A stretch of DNA of 27,402 nt from NCBI GenBank assembly GCA_001910725.1, contig MJGA01000115.1, positions 1 to 27,402 of the forward strand, in the 5' to 3' direction. The notes beneath the pieces were generated by a model, which was given only the letters and a program-made list of their open reading frames with translations, ran no database searches and was not told the origin of the DNA. The position numbers were made by a program, and so were the translations under genes. This document shows positions 1-8,181 of the stretch, one piece after another. The DNA is from Phanerodontia chrysosporium. Lineage: Eukaryota; Basidiomycota; Agaricomycetes; Polyporales; Phanerochaetaceae. Each line of letters opens with the position of its first letter. Position 1 is the stretch's first letter.

Positions 1-601
1 AGTGGTTGCATTAGCTTCAGGGCTGGTTCGCGCAACAGGGACAACGCATTGACTATGCGCTGTTTGTCCGTCGTGATACCCTGGGTGCTGTTCCAAAGTT
101 CGACCAGATTTTTCCATTCCTCAAACTTCGTCGTATTCTTCTCACCGGAGAAGAGCGGCGGTTGGGCGGATTTGGGGCGAGCAGGTGCGCCACCTCCAGA
201 ACCGATACCGGCTGGGAGGGCGTTCAACTATTTGATCGCATTGTCTGCGATCGCCTTGACGCCGTCCAGCACGGTTTCCTGGACATAGGTGATTTTCTGG
301 GTTTCGACCAGCTCATGGCAGACTTTGTCCACCCTCTCCAGAATCGATGTCATAGCCGCGTAAAAAATGTTGAGGAACCATCGAATAGGTGCCTCACGTG
401 GGCCTCGTTCTGACGGGAGGCTTCAACAACCCCCGCGTAGATCGATTCTTGGATGAAGATCCTTTGGTTCTGCGATATTTCCTCTGGTGCTGCGACCGAG
501 GAGATGGCCTGAACCGTGGTCTCGTGAGAGAGTTGGATATTGTCCGAGGACAAGTTGATGTCGGTCCAGTTGATTTGAGCGATTTGATCAGCGTCAGCCA
601 T
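1..601 (-). pseudogene. Ty3/gypsy Gag, 5' part, broken
   Basis: Gag-like N-terminal region of a Ty3/gypsy retrotransposon, read right to left and cut by the window edge. The start is the ATG at 601 (MADADQIAQINW). After about 75 codons the frame is lost near 365-395: the next frame carries the continuation (AMTSILERVDKVCHELVETQ), which implies a one-base indel. That frame meets an in-frame stop near 230 (DNAIK-stop). Beyond it the capsid-type segment KFEEWKNLVELWNSTQGITT and NALSLLREPALKLMQP is readable to base 1. Basidiomycete gypsy Gag proteins carry this type of block (recognised by eye, not by search). A consensus TACTAAC branch site and a CTAAG acceptor lie just upstream of the ATG (about 605-630), suggesting a leader intron. 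The element's protease, RT and integrase would lie beyond base 1. It is not the same copy as the protease fragment at 6059-6243. Confidence 0.75.
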
Positions 602-734
602 TGTTTCTTAGTCAAAAGGTATGTTAGTACAAATTCTTTCCACTTTTACAGTTGGAAAGTAAGGAAAACTCTTATGTATCACACAGAAGTTCAGTGTCAG
701 GTGGAGTTTTTATTGCATCGGGTTACAGGTGGAT

Positions 735-1520
735 TTAGTATTTGAATGAGATATTGAGAGCGACGAGCTCCCTTGCGATCTCTACATATCGAGTACTAAA
801 ATTTTCGAAGGATACATATTTTATTTTCTTTAAATCCCTCGTGATCCACCTGTAATGCTTTCCCTTCAACTTCTTTCTCCCCTTGTTCTCGTCGAAGTGG
901 TCGTATAAGTCTTCGAAGTCGACGAGCAACTTCGAGACCTCGTCGCCTAGCTCCTTGTCGACTTTGTCGATGTCGACGAGGTGGTCGCTGAGCGGTACCA
1001 GACGAAGGTTTACTGCGTTGAACAAATTCATCATCTCTTTCGTTCGATCGATGATGTGCGACTTCTGTATACGACCTGCTTCTTTCGGGACCTTGCCTTG
1101 CATATCGCCGTCGTTCCCGTATGTCTCCTCGACCTCTTCTTGAGACAGGTGCTGAGGGGGGCCCAGGCGACTCAGGAGTGAGGGAGCCAGATTCGAAATC
1201 CGGTCCTCGAGACGCTTGCGCGCCTTCATCTCCATGATGAGCCTGGAGGCCTGTTCGAGTGCCCAAAGGCGTTCCTTGAACTCCTCGTTGATGCGATCCT
1301 GCTCGGCCTTTGGGACGGAGCGGGTGACAGTGCGACGGTTACGCTCACGCTGGAGGAGATACTTCTCGCGCTGTTTGGGGCGCTCAATCTCGGCCAGCTT
1401 CTCCTTGACCTCCTCGTAGACCTTTTCCTGGGTCTCCTTGCGAAGCGAGATACGCTCGGCAAGGGAGGGGTAGGGGGCGGCGGCGTTGCGGGCAATGATG
1501 GTCTTGTTGTAGAACTTCAT
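735..1520 (-). CDS. unknown charged, helical protein ORF upstream of gag
   Basis: Intact 261-codon ORF on the same strand as the broken gag and 133 bases upstream of its ATG. I do not recognise a family. The first 125 residues are dense in Lys, Arg and Glu with a heptad-like spacing (KETQEKVYEEVKEKLAEIE, then KERLWALEQASRLIMEMKAR), so a long helix or coiled coil is likely. The middle has a Pro/Glu linker (LGPPQHLSQEEVEE), and the last 110 residues look like a second mixed helical domain ending in KY. There is no signal peptide, membrane segment, zinc motif or catalytic motif. It could be an accessory ORF of the gypsy element, a captured host fragment, or a chance survivor. The intactness of 262 codons next to a broken gag is odd. 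Start chosen: the first ATG, which follows a motif-rich leader. Confidence 0.5.
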   Translation of the reverse strand: MKFYNKTIIARNAAAPYPSLAERISLRKETQEKVYEEVKEKLAEIERPKQREKYLLQRERNRRTVTRSVPKAEQDRINEEFKERLWALEQASRLIMEMKARKRLEDRISNLAPSLLSRLGPPQHLSQEEVEETYGNDGDMQGKVPKEAGRIQKSHIIDRTKEMMNLFNAVNLRLVPLSDHLVDIDKVDKELGDEVSKLLVDFEDLYDHFDENKGRKKLKGKHYRWITRDLKKIKYVSFENFSTRYVEIARELVALNISFKY

Positions 1521-2367
1521 CTGTGTGATAACATAATCAACCAGCGTCCTTTTACAGGTACGGCTTATGGGAGGAAAAGTGCTCAGAAAATGAGGGTTAC
1601 CAGCCCTCTCTTGCTGCGGTTCGAATCTTGATGCGCGCGCATTCGTGGGTAGAGTCGTTCACGGCATGCCATTATCTCTCTGCACATGCGCGATGGGGGA
1701 GTTTCAGATCTCAGTCAGGTTTCCACACCCGCTGCAAATGGTTTGTCGTGCCTTACGACTACGATCTCCACGGACTTCCTAGATGCTAGCGTCTTACCGC
1801 TTGTCATCCAGTACCGGGGATGCGGTCACCTTGCGGTGGACTCAACACCCCACGCGCCGTGTGGCCACTTACGCCTGTGGATCGGCAAGAAGATTCCCAT
1901 GCTGTATTGCACAGCCTGCCCACGTGGTCGCACTCCTGGCGCCACGCGTCCAACGGTGGGTCTCAACATGTTAAGCCCCTTGTCAGGTGGCCCAACGTAT
2001 CCCCCAGATCCCAAGTCGTTTAGGTCACCGGACAGGCCGAGCACAGCATCGCCTATTACAGGTCGATGTGCGCTTCGAACCCGCCTACACAAACATCACT
2101 CGCGATAATTCGACGAGTAATGCCCATGCGACCCCATGGCCAACGACGTACAGCCCCCTTTTACAGGTGGACCTCAGCCGCCAGCCCCACGAATGATAAC
2201 TACCCCTATTACAGGTGGTAGCCGCGCATCGAAGAAACGAACCTGCGAACGCAAGATTATAAGTAGTAAAGGTGCCAACGTCGCCGGCAATGACGTCAAG
2301 CACGCTGCGTACGATGATCAAGCCCTTAAGGCCGACGTCGACGCGAAGGGGTATAGCATCATCTAAA
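1521..2367. other. gene-free stretch with four copies of a 12-mer
   Basis: No convincing gene on either strand; the short frames here have no coherent composition. The stretch holds four copies of CCTWTTACAGGT (1548-1559, 2052-2063, 2157-2168, 2205-2216), two with T and two with A at the fourth base. Looser relatives lie at about 645 and 720. It may be the leader or a degraded LTR of the gag-bearing element, since it is upstream of 735-1520 in that element's direction. No TGT...ACA boundaries could be set. Confidence 0.5.
1548..2216. repeat. dispersed 12-mer CCTWTTACAGGT, four copies
   Basis: Exact copies: CCTTTTACAGGT at 1548-1559 and 2157-2168, and CCTATTACAGGT at 2052-2063 and 2205-2216, all on the plus strand. 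Spacing shrinks from left to right (504, 105, 48 bases start to start). Three of the four are followed by a purine, and two by GG. The unit resembles a polypyrimidine/AG splice acceptor on the plus strand, and its ends CCT/AGG are partly palindromic. Confidence 0.6.
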
Positions 2368-2901
2368 TGTCAAAGTAAACCCCGCTACTTACCTTAGTAG
2401 CTTTAGGTGGGGTTGGACTTGACTGCGAGTGTGCGAGTGAAGTGGGTGAAAGACGAGGTAGATGATGCTGGGGACTTAAGCCCAGCAGAGCCCAGTATAT
2501 ATACATGAAGGGGAGGACCCCTGGTACTACCCGAGACCCTTGATACTGCCCATCACATGCGCGATGGCGTGATGATGGTGCGATACTTGCCAAGACACTC
2601 CGGGCTCGGCGAAGTCTAAAGCCGAGTACCGGATGTGTCCGGAACCTTCTACGCTATTCTAGAATACACTACCCGGACCCTGGGTCCGGCTACCTACTAT
2701 ACCCTTGTACCGGAGCGTCTACATCATAGATAAGATAAAGATAAGATCCTCACATGACTCTGAGTCCATTCCCAGCACGTGACCAACACGTGACTGCGTT
2801 CTGACGCGTGCCTGTCCTAACCCTAGTCCATAACCCTAACCCCTAGCGCCTACTGGGCGCTTTACGAGAATAAAACCGTAGAGAATTAGAAAACTGTGAC
2901 A
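2368..2901. repeat. LTR family A, copy 1 (no matching target duplication)
   Basis: Begins TGTCAAAGTAAACC and ends AAAACTGTGACA, so the ends are the inverted pair TGTCA/TGACA usual for Ty3/gypsy LTRs. It is 534 bases long and co-linear with the copy at 7027-7557, differing by scattered substitutions and small indels. It contains a TATATATA box near 2496 and AATAAAA near 2870, which weakly suggests plus orientation. The 5 bases before it (CTAAA) do not match those after it (GCAGG). Its right end abuts integrase codons directly, with no primer binding site, so it is not the 5' LTR of the element that follows. Confidence 0.88.
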
Positions 2902-2902
2902 G

Positions 2903-3916
2903 CAGGCAATCTTCATCCCCACCCACGACGAGATTGATGCCCCGGGACTAGCTAAGTTGTTCATCCTCCATGTTTTCTCCAAGCACGGAGTTCCCTCGCA
3001 CGTCACCTCCGACCGAGGTTCCGAATTTGTCTCTCAGTTTTTCCGCTCTTTGGCACTGGCTCTGGACATCGAGCTCCACTACACCTCCGGGTATCACCCC
3101 GAGGCAGATGGACAAACAGAGCATACTAACCAGACTCTCGAGCAGTATCTCCGGATGTACTGCAATTACCAGCAGGACAACTGGTCGGAGTTACTCCCGC
3201 TCGCGGAGTTTGCGTACAACAATGCCCCGAGCGCAACGACGGGCATTTCTCCGTTCTTCGCTAACAAGGGTTATCACCCAAATCTCACAGTGCACCCCGA
3301 GCGTGACATTGCGTCCGCTCGCGCTCGCGACTTTGCCGTCGATCTCCACGAGCTCCAGTCGGAGCTCCGGACACAAATCGCGGAAGCTCAGAAGCGCTAC
3401 CAAGGACCCGCCGATGCCCGGAGATCACCTCCGCCTGACCTCCAGGTCGGAGACATGGTCTTCGTTAAGGCCAAGCACTTCCGGACTACCCGTCCATCTC
3501 CGAAGCTTGCGGAGAAAATGCTTGGCCCTTACAAGGTCATCGCAAAGGTTGGCCCGCAGTCCTATACGCTGCAGCTACCCCGCGAATTCCGCACCGTACA
3601 CCCTGTGTACCACATATCCATGTTAGAACCTCACCTTTCTAGCTCTATTCCAGGTCGGACTACATCTCCGCCACCTCCAGTCGAAATCGACGGAGACCTC
3701 GAATACGAGATCTCTGAGATCGTAGACTCCAAGATCGACAAGCGTCAGAGATGCCCTCTCCTCTACAAGGTCCGCTGGTTAGGATATGAAAACACCGACG
3801 AAGAGTTCGAATGGATTCCGGCAAGCGAGCTAGAGCATGCTCAGGAACACATTGCGGACTTCCATCTCCGGTACCCCGAAAAGCCCGGTCCACTCTCGGA
3901 CTCCATACCCCGATGA
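2903..3916 (+). pseudogene. chromovirus Pol fragment: integrase core to chromodomain
   Basis: 3' end of a Ty3/gypsy chromovirus pol. It enters in frame at CAG GCA ATC (QAIFIPTHDEI) and reads without a stop to TGA at 3914. The integrase core keeps the second Asp (TSDRGSEF) and the Glu (GYHPEADGQTE); the first catalytic Asp, the zinc domain, RT, RNase H and protease are gone. A GPY/F-type module follows (LGPYKVIAKVGPQSYTL, then FRTVHPVYHISMLEPH). Last comes a chromodomain (YEISEIVDSKI, LYKVRWLGYENTDEEFEWI), which in this clade is thought to guide integration to heterochromatin. The remaining reading frame is intact, so truncation is the main lesion. It belongs with the antisense gene, polypurine tract and 3' LTR to its right (element C). 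Confidence 0.93.
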
Positions 3917-4141
3917 TACCCTTCCGTTTCTCTCTCCATTTCTCTCTCTCTCTCGCCTTGAACCAACATCAAAAAAAGAAAACAAAACAAGTCTCTCTCC
4001 GATTTCTCCGATTTCTCCGTCTCCGAGCTCCGTCTCTAATTCCGGTCTTCCGTATCCGTTCACTCTCACACAGACAAATCCCCCGAAAACATCACATAGA
4101 ATTAAAAACAAAAAACATAAGATAAAACAAAACAAAAACCC

Positions 4142-5321
4142 CTACTCCTTCCTCGCCTTCTTCCACGCCGGACTTTTCTCCGCCTCCTCCTCCGACGACG
4201 ACGACTCCGAACCCTCCTCCGAGCTCTCCTCCTCACCCTCTGTCTCCTGCGCCTCCACCAAAGGCCCCCCTTCTTCTTCTTCCTCCTCTTCTTCTTCGTC
4301 TTCTCCGCCTTCTTCTCCGCTTTCTCCGCCCTCCTGGGCCCGCTCCGCCTCCGCTGCGTCCAACTCCGCCTTCATCGCCCCCACGCGGACGGCCCACTTC
4401 TTGACCTCGTAGGGCCACCTCGCCTGATCCGCCTTGATCAGGCCCAGCTCCCGCCGCACCGCCTCCACCTGCTCCGCCGGGACCTCCACCTCCGGCTCCG
4501 GCGCCGGGCCGAGGGACTGCATCCGGACCAGGGCGCTGTTGAAGTCCGGGTCCGCGAGGCCGGCGTAGAGCGTGTCCGCCAACACCCCCATGGTGTAGGC
4601 GAACTTGGCGAACTCAGCGCGATTGCTCTTGGCCTCGCGCTTGACCTGCGCCGTCAGGTCATCCACCGCGTTCGTCAGGTGGCCTAAGGCCTCCGCAATT
4701 ATATCCGCGGCCGACGCTGCCCCCGTCTCCGCCCCGGCCTCGGAGCCCGCAACCTCCTCCGCTGTCGCCGGAACCCGGCCCTTTCCCTTCTCCGCGGCCT
4801 TCTTCCACGGCGCGACTCCGCTCACGGAGACGCCACCCTTCGTGCACGGCCGCTTGGCGACCGCACACGGCTGGCAGGCCTTCGCCCGCCCCCCAACCCG
4901 CCACTCGCACTCCAGACCCAACTTGCGACAAGAGTCGCAAGGGGTCTGCTTCGCAGCCTCCGCCTCCGCGTGCTCCCGGGCCTCCGCCTCCGCCAAGCCC
5001 TCCGCAACCTCCGGCCGCTTCCTCTTCGCGGCCGACGCGGACCCACTCGCCTCCTTCTCCTCCCGCTGTTTCCGCGGCTCCGCCACCCGCTTCTGCTTCT
5101 CCTCCTCCGCCGCTTTCCGCTTCTCCTCCTCCGCTGCCTTCCGCTTCGCCTCCTCGCGCCGCCGCTCGATCTCGCGCCGTTTGCGCGCCGCCTCCTCGAG
5201 GGCCCTCTTGGCCTCCTCCTCGGCCTCCCGGATTTCTGCGAAACCCGTTAGCAGCAGAACTCCGGAGGACAACTCCGGGATACTCACTCTGCTCAAGGCG
5301 TTGTTCCTCTTCGGAAGACAT
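4142..5321 (-). CDS. antisense retrotransposon gene: coiled coil, Zn2Cys6-type cluster, acidic tail
   Basis: Spliced model complement(join(4142..5235,5288..5321)), 375 residues. Exon 1 gives MSSEEEQRLEQ. The 52-nt intron has a GTGAGT donor, CTAAC branch and GCAG acceptor, and joins smoothly into IREAEEEAKRALEEAARKRR; the unspliced frame instead starts with a proline/glycine jumble, so the spliced start is preferred. Residues 1-100 form a highly charged coiled coil. Cysteines at 111, 114, 121, 132, 135 and 142 have the exact spacing C-x2-C-x6-C-x10-C-x2-C-x6-C of fungal Zn(II)2Cys6 clusters. A helical middle (about 190-300) is followed by an acidic run of Glu/Asp/Ser to near the end, closing in KKARKE. 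It lies tail to tail with pol and heads out of the 3' LTR region, so LTR-driven reverse transcription is possible. DNA binding is inference; a nucleic-acid-binding Gag-like or silencing-related role is also open. Confidence 0.8.
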
Positions 5322-5515
5322 GGTGGTTCTGAGGAACTCCAGCCAGGAATCCGCGAGCCTAAAATACCCGAAATCCGTACCCCGGGCACTCTTCCCGTAA
5401 CCCCGGATACCCGATCAATTTTCATTCGCTGGGGAGCGCCACATTCCGTTGGGGCACAAAAAATACGAAATCGTACGATGTCGCGATTTTCACTTGGCCT
5501 CGAAGGTCTCGGTCT

Positions 5516-5528
5516 AAGAGGGAGGTAC
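5516..5528 (+). promoter_or_regulatory. polypurine tract of element C
   Basis: AAGAGGGAGG followed by TAC sits directly against the TGTCA start of the LTR at 5529. This is where plus-strand priming occurs in Ty3/gypsy elements. It fixes the orientation of element C and identifies 5529-6058 as its 3' LTR. Confidence 0.8.
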
Positions 5529-6058
5529 TGTCATGGCGCCGAAACTCCGAGCCTACTCCGCTCATGGAGAACGCCGGAGTTCGAGGGAAGCTACGGAGTA
5601 AAGCGGACATCCGGAGCTTGCGACTCCGTTGGTTGCTATGGGCTTTCGTCACCACATGCCTTCATCATCTCGCAAACCTTTACCCCTTTGTTCCTGAGAC
5701 AAATCCCAGATTGGAAGTATGATATGTTTTGTACATCTCCGACCATCTCCATGAACTCCGGACTCAGTAGTATATAAGCTCACGCGCTAGCACTTGTATT
5801 CTTCAGTTCAGATATCGACTTAGGTCCCCTTGTACCTTCTCGACTCTGCTTAATCCTTTCTTGCAACCTCTGCGTGGGCCCGAACCCCGCCACTTCTCCG
5901 TATCTCCGACTCCGAAATCCAGGCAACGCAGACCGCCGAGGGCGCAGCCCTTTAAGGCTGAAGCCGACTGCCATCCGACCTCCGACCTTCGACCACCTCC
6001 GACCCCTTTTCCGCTCCGTTCTCCGTTCTCCAGCCCATCTCCGTCTCGCACCTTGACA
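5529..6058 (+). repeat. 3' LTR of element C
   Basis: Begins TGTCATGGCG and ends CGCACCTTGACA, length 530, with TGTCA/TGACA inverted ends and a TATATAAG box near 5771. No second copy is in the window because the 5' half of the element is missing. The flank to the right begins GATAG and is protease coding sequence of another element, so element C inserted into an older gypsy copy. The sequence is packed with CTCCG/CGGAG, as is the rest of element C. Confidence 0.85.
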
Positions 6059-6243
6059 GATAGACCCTGCTTCATTCTTAGTTCCGTCGATGTTGTATAG
6101 TGTGATTTCCTTCTTGAATGGTACCATGAGGATCTTGTCCTGTTTACAGAAATCCTCGTGGATGAATAGCGAAGTCGCACCGGAGTCAATCATTGCAGGT
6201 GTACGAATAGTTTTATTGAGTCCAGTGAGCTTTACAGGTACAC
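6059..6243 (-). pseudogene. gypsy aspartic protease fragment
   Basis: About 60 codons on the minus strand read VPVKLTGLNKTIRTP, then AMIDSGATSLFIHEDF and YNIDGTKNEAGSI. The DSGATS motif is the retropepsin active site, and the block matches the protease region of basidiomycete gypsy Gag-Pol. It is cut on one side by the LTR ending at 6058 and on the other by the family B LTR beginning at 6244. A TAG lies in frame a few codons upstream. It is a relic of the element that served as the landing site. Confidence 0.85.
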
Positions 6244-6927
6244 TGTCGCGGAGCTAGGACTCAACGCTACACGAGAGAGGACAGATGGGGACGACAATGA
6301 CTGGGCGCAGCAGAGCGAATCACACGGCGACGAACTAACTTGCACAGCTGTCCGTATTGACCAAGTTAGATTGAAGTAAAAGAACTACTATACATGTGAG
6401 GGCTTACCTGTCCGTATTAACCAAGAGGTCGAGATGACGGACAGGAGCGAGGGAAGCTACCCTTATATACTACTGTACTCTAGGGCAGACTGTACGATTA
6501 CTTAAGCTGATGGGCAGTGCTCAGCACAGCTGGCGAGGCTGTGACGCAGACTGCGCGGCGAGGCTGTACCAGGGCTGTGTCATGAGGCTGCATCAGCTGG
6601 CTGTGTTCCGAGGCTGTGTCAGGCCGAGGTTGTGTCAACATGATGATAGTTCGGAGTGTCTCGGCGAGGGGAGTCATTATGGACGATAGTGCCTCCTCGG
6701 CGATCCGAAGGACTGGTTGCAAGGCAGACTGGTGATCCGAGCAGTGTCTGAGCGCACAGCAGGATGCGCTGGCATCTAGGGATGATGTGCCATCAGGGCG
6801 CTGGCGCTCGGTGATCAGGCGCTGAGTGTGGGTGGCTAGGACTCCAGATGGTGCGAGGGCTGCTCGCCCGTTGGATTAATCAAGGAAAATAGCCACAAAT
6901 CGGTGAAAGATAGGGCTACACCATTAC
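6244..6927 (-). repeat. LTR family B, copy 1 (minus), main part
   Basis: On the minus strand it ends CTCCGCGACA (6244), has a TATATAAG box near 6463-6470, and matches copy 2 throughout in inverted orientation. Its first 12 bases are displaced to 8163-8174 by insertion of copy 2, giving a reconstructed length of 696 beginning TGTTCAGCGG. Its outer flanks (TACAC and CGACA) do not match, so its own target duplication is lost or mis-set. Confidence 0.8.
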
Positions 6928-7003
6928 TGTCACGGATGTGATGGCGCAGCCCTATCTTTCGCCGATTTTTGGCTATTTTCCTCGATTAATCCAACGGGCG
7001 AGC
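6862..7003. repeat. core of the family B hairpin
   Basis: Left arm GCTCGCCCGTTGGATTAATC... and right arm ...GATTAATCCAACGGGCGAGC are inverted, about 65 bases each with few mismatches, around a spacer near 6927-6938 (CTGTCACGGATG). It is the centre of a much longer inverted repeat that resumes beyond the LTR at 7027-7557. Confidence 0.85.
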
Positions 7004-8157
7004 AGTCCTCGCGCCGTCTGGAGTCCTGTCAAAGTAAACCCCGCTACTTACCCTAGTAGCTTGGTGGGGGAACTTGACTGCGAGTGGATGTGAGTGAAGT
7101 AGTTGGTAGACGAGGTAGATGATGCTGGGGACTTAAGCCCAGCAGAGCCCGGTATATATACATGAAGGGGAGGACCCCTGGTACTACCCGAGACCCTTGA
7201 TACTGCCCATCACATGCGTGATGGCGTAATGATGGTGCAATACTTGCCAAGACACTCCGGGCTCGGCGAAGTCTAAAGCTGAGTACCAGATGTGTCCAGA
7301 ACCTTCTACGCTATTCTAGAATACACTACCTGGACCCTGGGTCCGGCTACCTACTATACCCTTGTACCGGAGCGTCTACATCATAGATAAAATAAAGATA
7401 AGATCCTCACATGACTCTGAGTCCTTTCCCAGCACGTGACCAATACGTGACCGCGTTCTGACGCGTGACTGTCCTAACCCTAGTCCATAACCCTAATCCC
7501 TAGCACCTACTGGGCGCTTACAAGAATAAAACCGTAGGGAATTTGAAAACTGTGACAAGTCCTAGCCGCCCACACTCAGCGCCTGGCCATTCAGTGCCAG
7601 TGCCCTGATGGCGCATCACCTCTAGACGCCAGCGCATCCCGCTGTGCGCCCAGACACTGCCCGGATCACCGGTCTACCTTGCAACCGGTTCCCCGGATCG
7701 CCGAAGCGGCACTGTCATCCCTGATGACTCCCTTCGCCGAGACATGCCGAGCTGATCAACCTGATGACACCACCTTGGCTCGACACAGCCTCAGACACTG
7801 CCAGCTGACACAGCCTCATGACATAGCCCCCACACAGCCTCGCCGCGTAGCCCGCGTCGCAGCCTCGCTGGCTATGCCAGGCACTGCCCATCAGCTTAGG
7901 TAATCGTACAGCCTGCCCTAGAGTACTGTAGTATATAAGGGTAGCACTCCTCGCTCCTGTCTGTCATCTCGACCTCTTGGTCAATACGGACAGGTAAGCC
8001 CCAGCTTGTATAGTAGAATAGTTTGCTAAATGTTAACTTGGTCAATACAGACAGCTGTGTAAGTTTGTTCGTCGCCGCGTGACCCGCTCTGCTGCGCCTC
8101 ATTGTTGACTCCCCATTCGCCCTCCCTCGTGCAGCGTTGAGCCCCTGCTCCGCGACA
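6928..8157 (+). repeat. LTR family B, copy 2 (plus), interrupted by LTR A
   Basis: Begins TGTCACGG and ends CCGCGACA, a near-perfect inverted end pair. It is split into 6928-7026 and 7563-8157 by a family A solo LTR; without it and one target copy the length is 694. A TATATAAGG box near 7932 gives plus orientation. Flanks are ATTAC (6923-6927) and GTTAC (8158-8162), a 4-of-5 target duplication. It is inserted 12 bases from the end of copy 1 and in the opposite direction. Confidence 0.82.
7027..7557. repeat. LTR family A, copy 2: solo LTR with 5-bp target duplication
   Basis: Begins TGTCAAAGTAAACC and ends GAAAACTGTGACA, 531 bases. It is flanked by identical AGTCC on both sides (7022-7026 and 7558-7562), a clean target duplication. 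There are no internal element sequences, so it is a solo LTR left by LTR-LTR recombination. Removing it and one AGTCC restores continuous homology between the two family B copies, which proves it is the youngest insertion here. Confidence 0.95.
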
Positions 8158-8162
8158 GTTAC

Positions 8163-8174
8163 ATCCGCTGAACA
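8163..8174 (-). repeat. displaced 5' tip of LTR family B copy 1
   Basis: ATCCGCTGAACA on the plus strand continues copy 1 once copy 2 and its target duplication are removed. It restores a TGT start and a length equal to copy 2. Confidence 0.65.
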
Positions 8175-8181
8175 CGACAGC

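Noticed and set aside
1586..1645. tRNA-like features: GAGGG-TTACCAG-CCCTC stem with a 7-base loop followed by GGTTCGAATC
   Set aside because: The T-stem does not pair, there is no acceptor stem and no clear D-arm. At most a chance box B or a degraded SINE.
1686..2108. Plus-strand frame of 140 codons in the leader region
   Set aside because: Low-quality composition, several overlapping rivals on both strands, and it spans one of the 12-mer repeats.
2368..2901. LTR A copy 1 as the 5' LTR of element C
   Set aside because: It is followed by integrase codons rather than a primer binding site, and its sequence differs from element C's own 3' LTR at 5529-6058.
5236..5425. Longer unspliced start of the antisense Zn2Cys6 frame (427 residues, from 5425)
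   Set aside because: The extra N-terminus is Gly/Pro/Ser jumble. A clean 52-nt intron with CTAAC and GCAG gives a shorter start that continues the coiled coil perfectly.
6244..8174. Long inverted repeat read as terminal inverted repeats of a DNA transposon
   Set aside because: Each arm has TGT...ACA ends, a TATATAAG box and LTR size, and the arms interrupt each other with a near-matching 5-bp duplication. Opposed LTRs explain it better.
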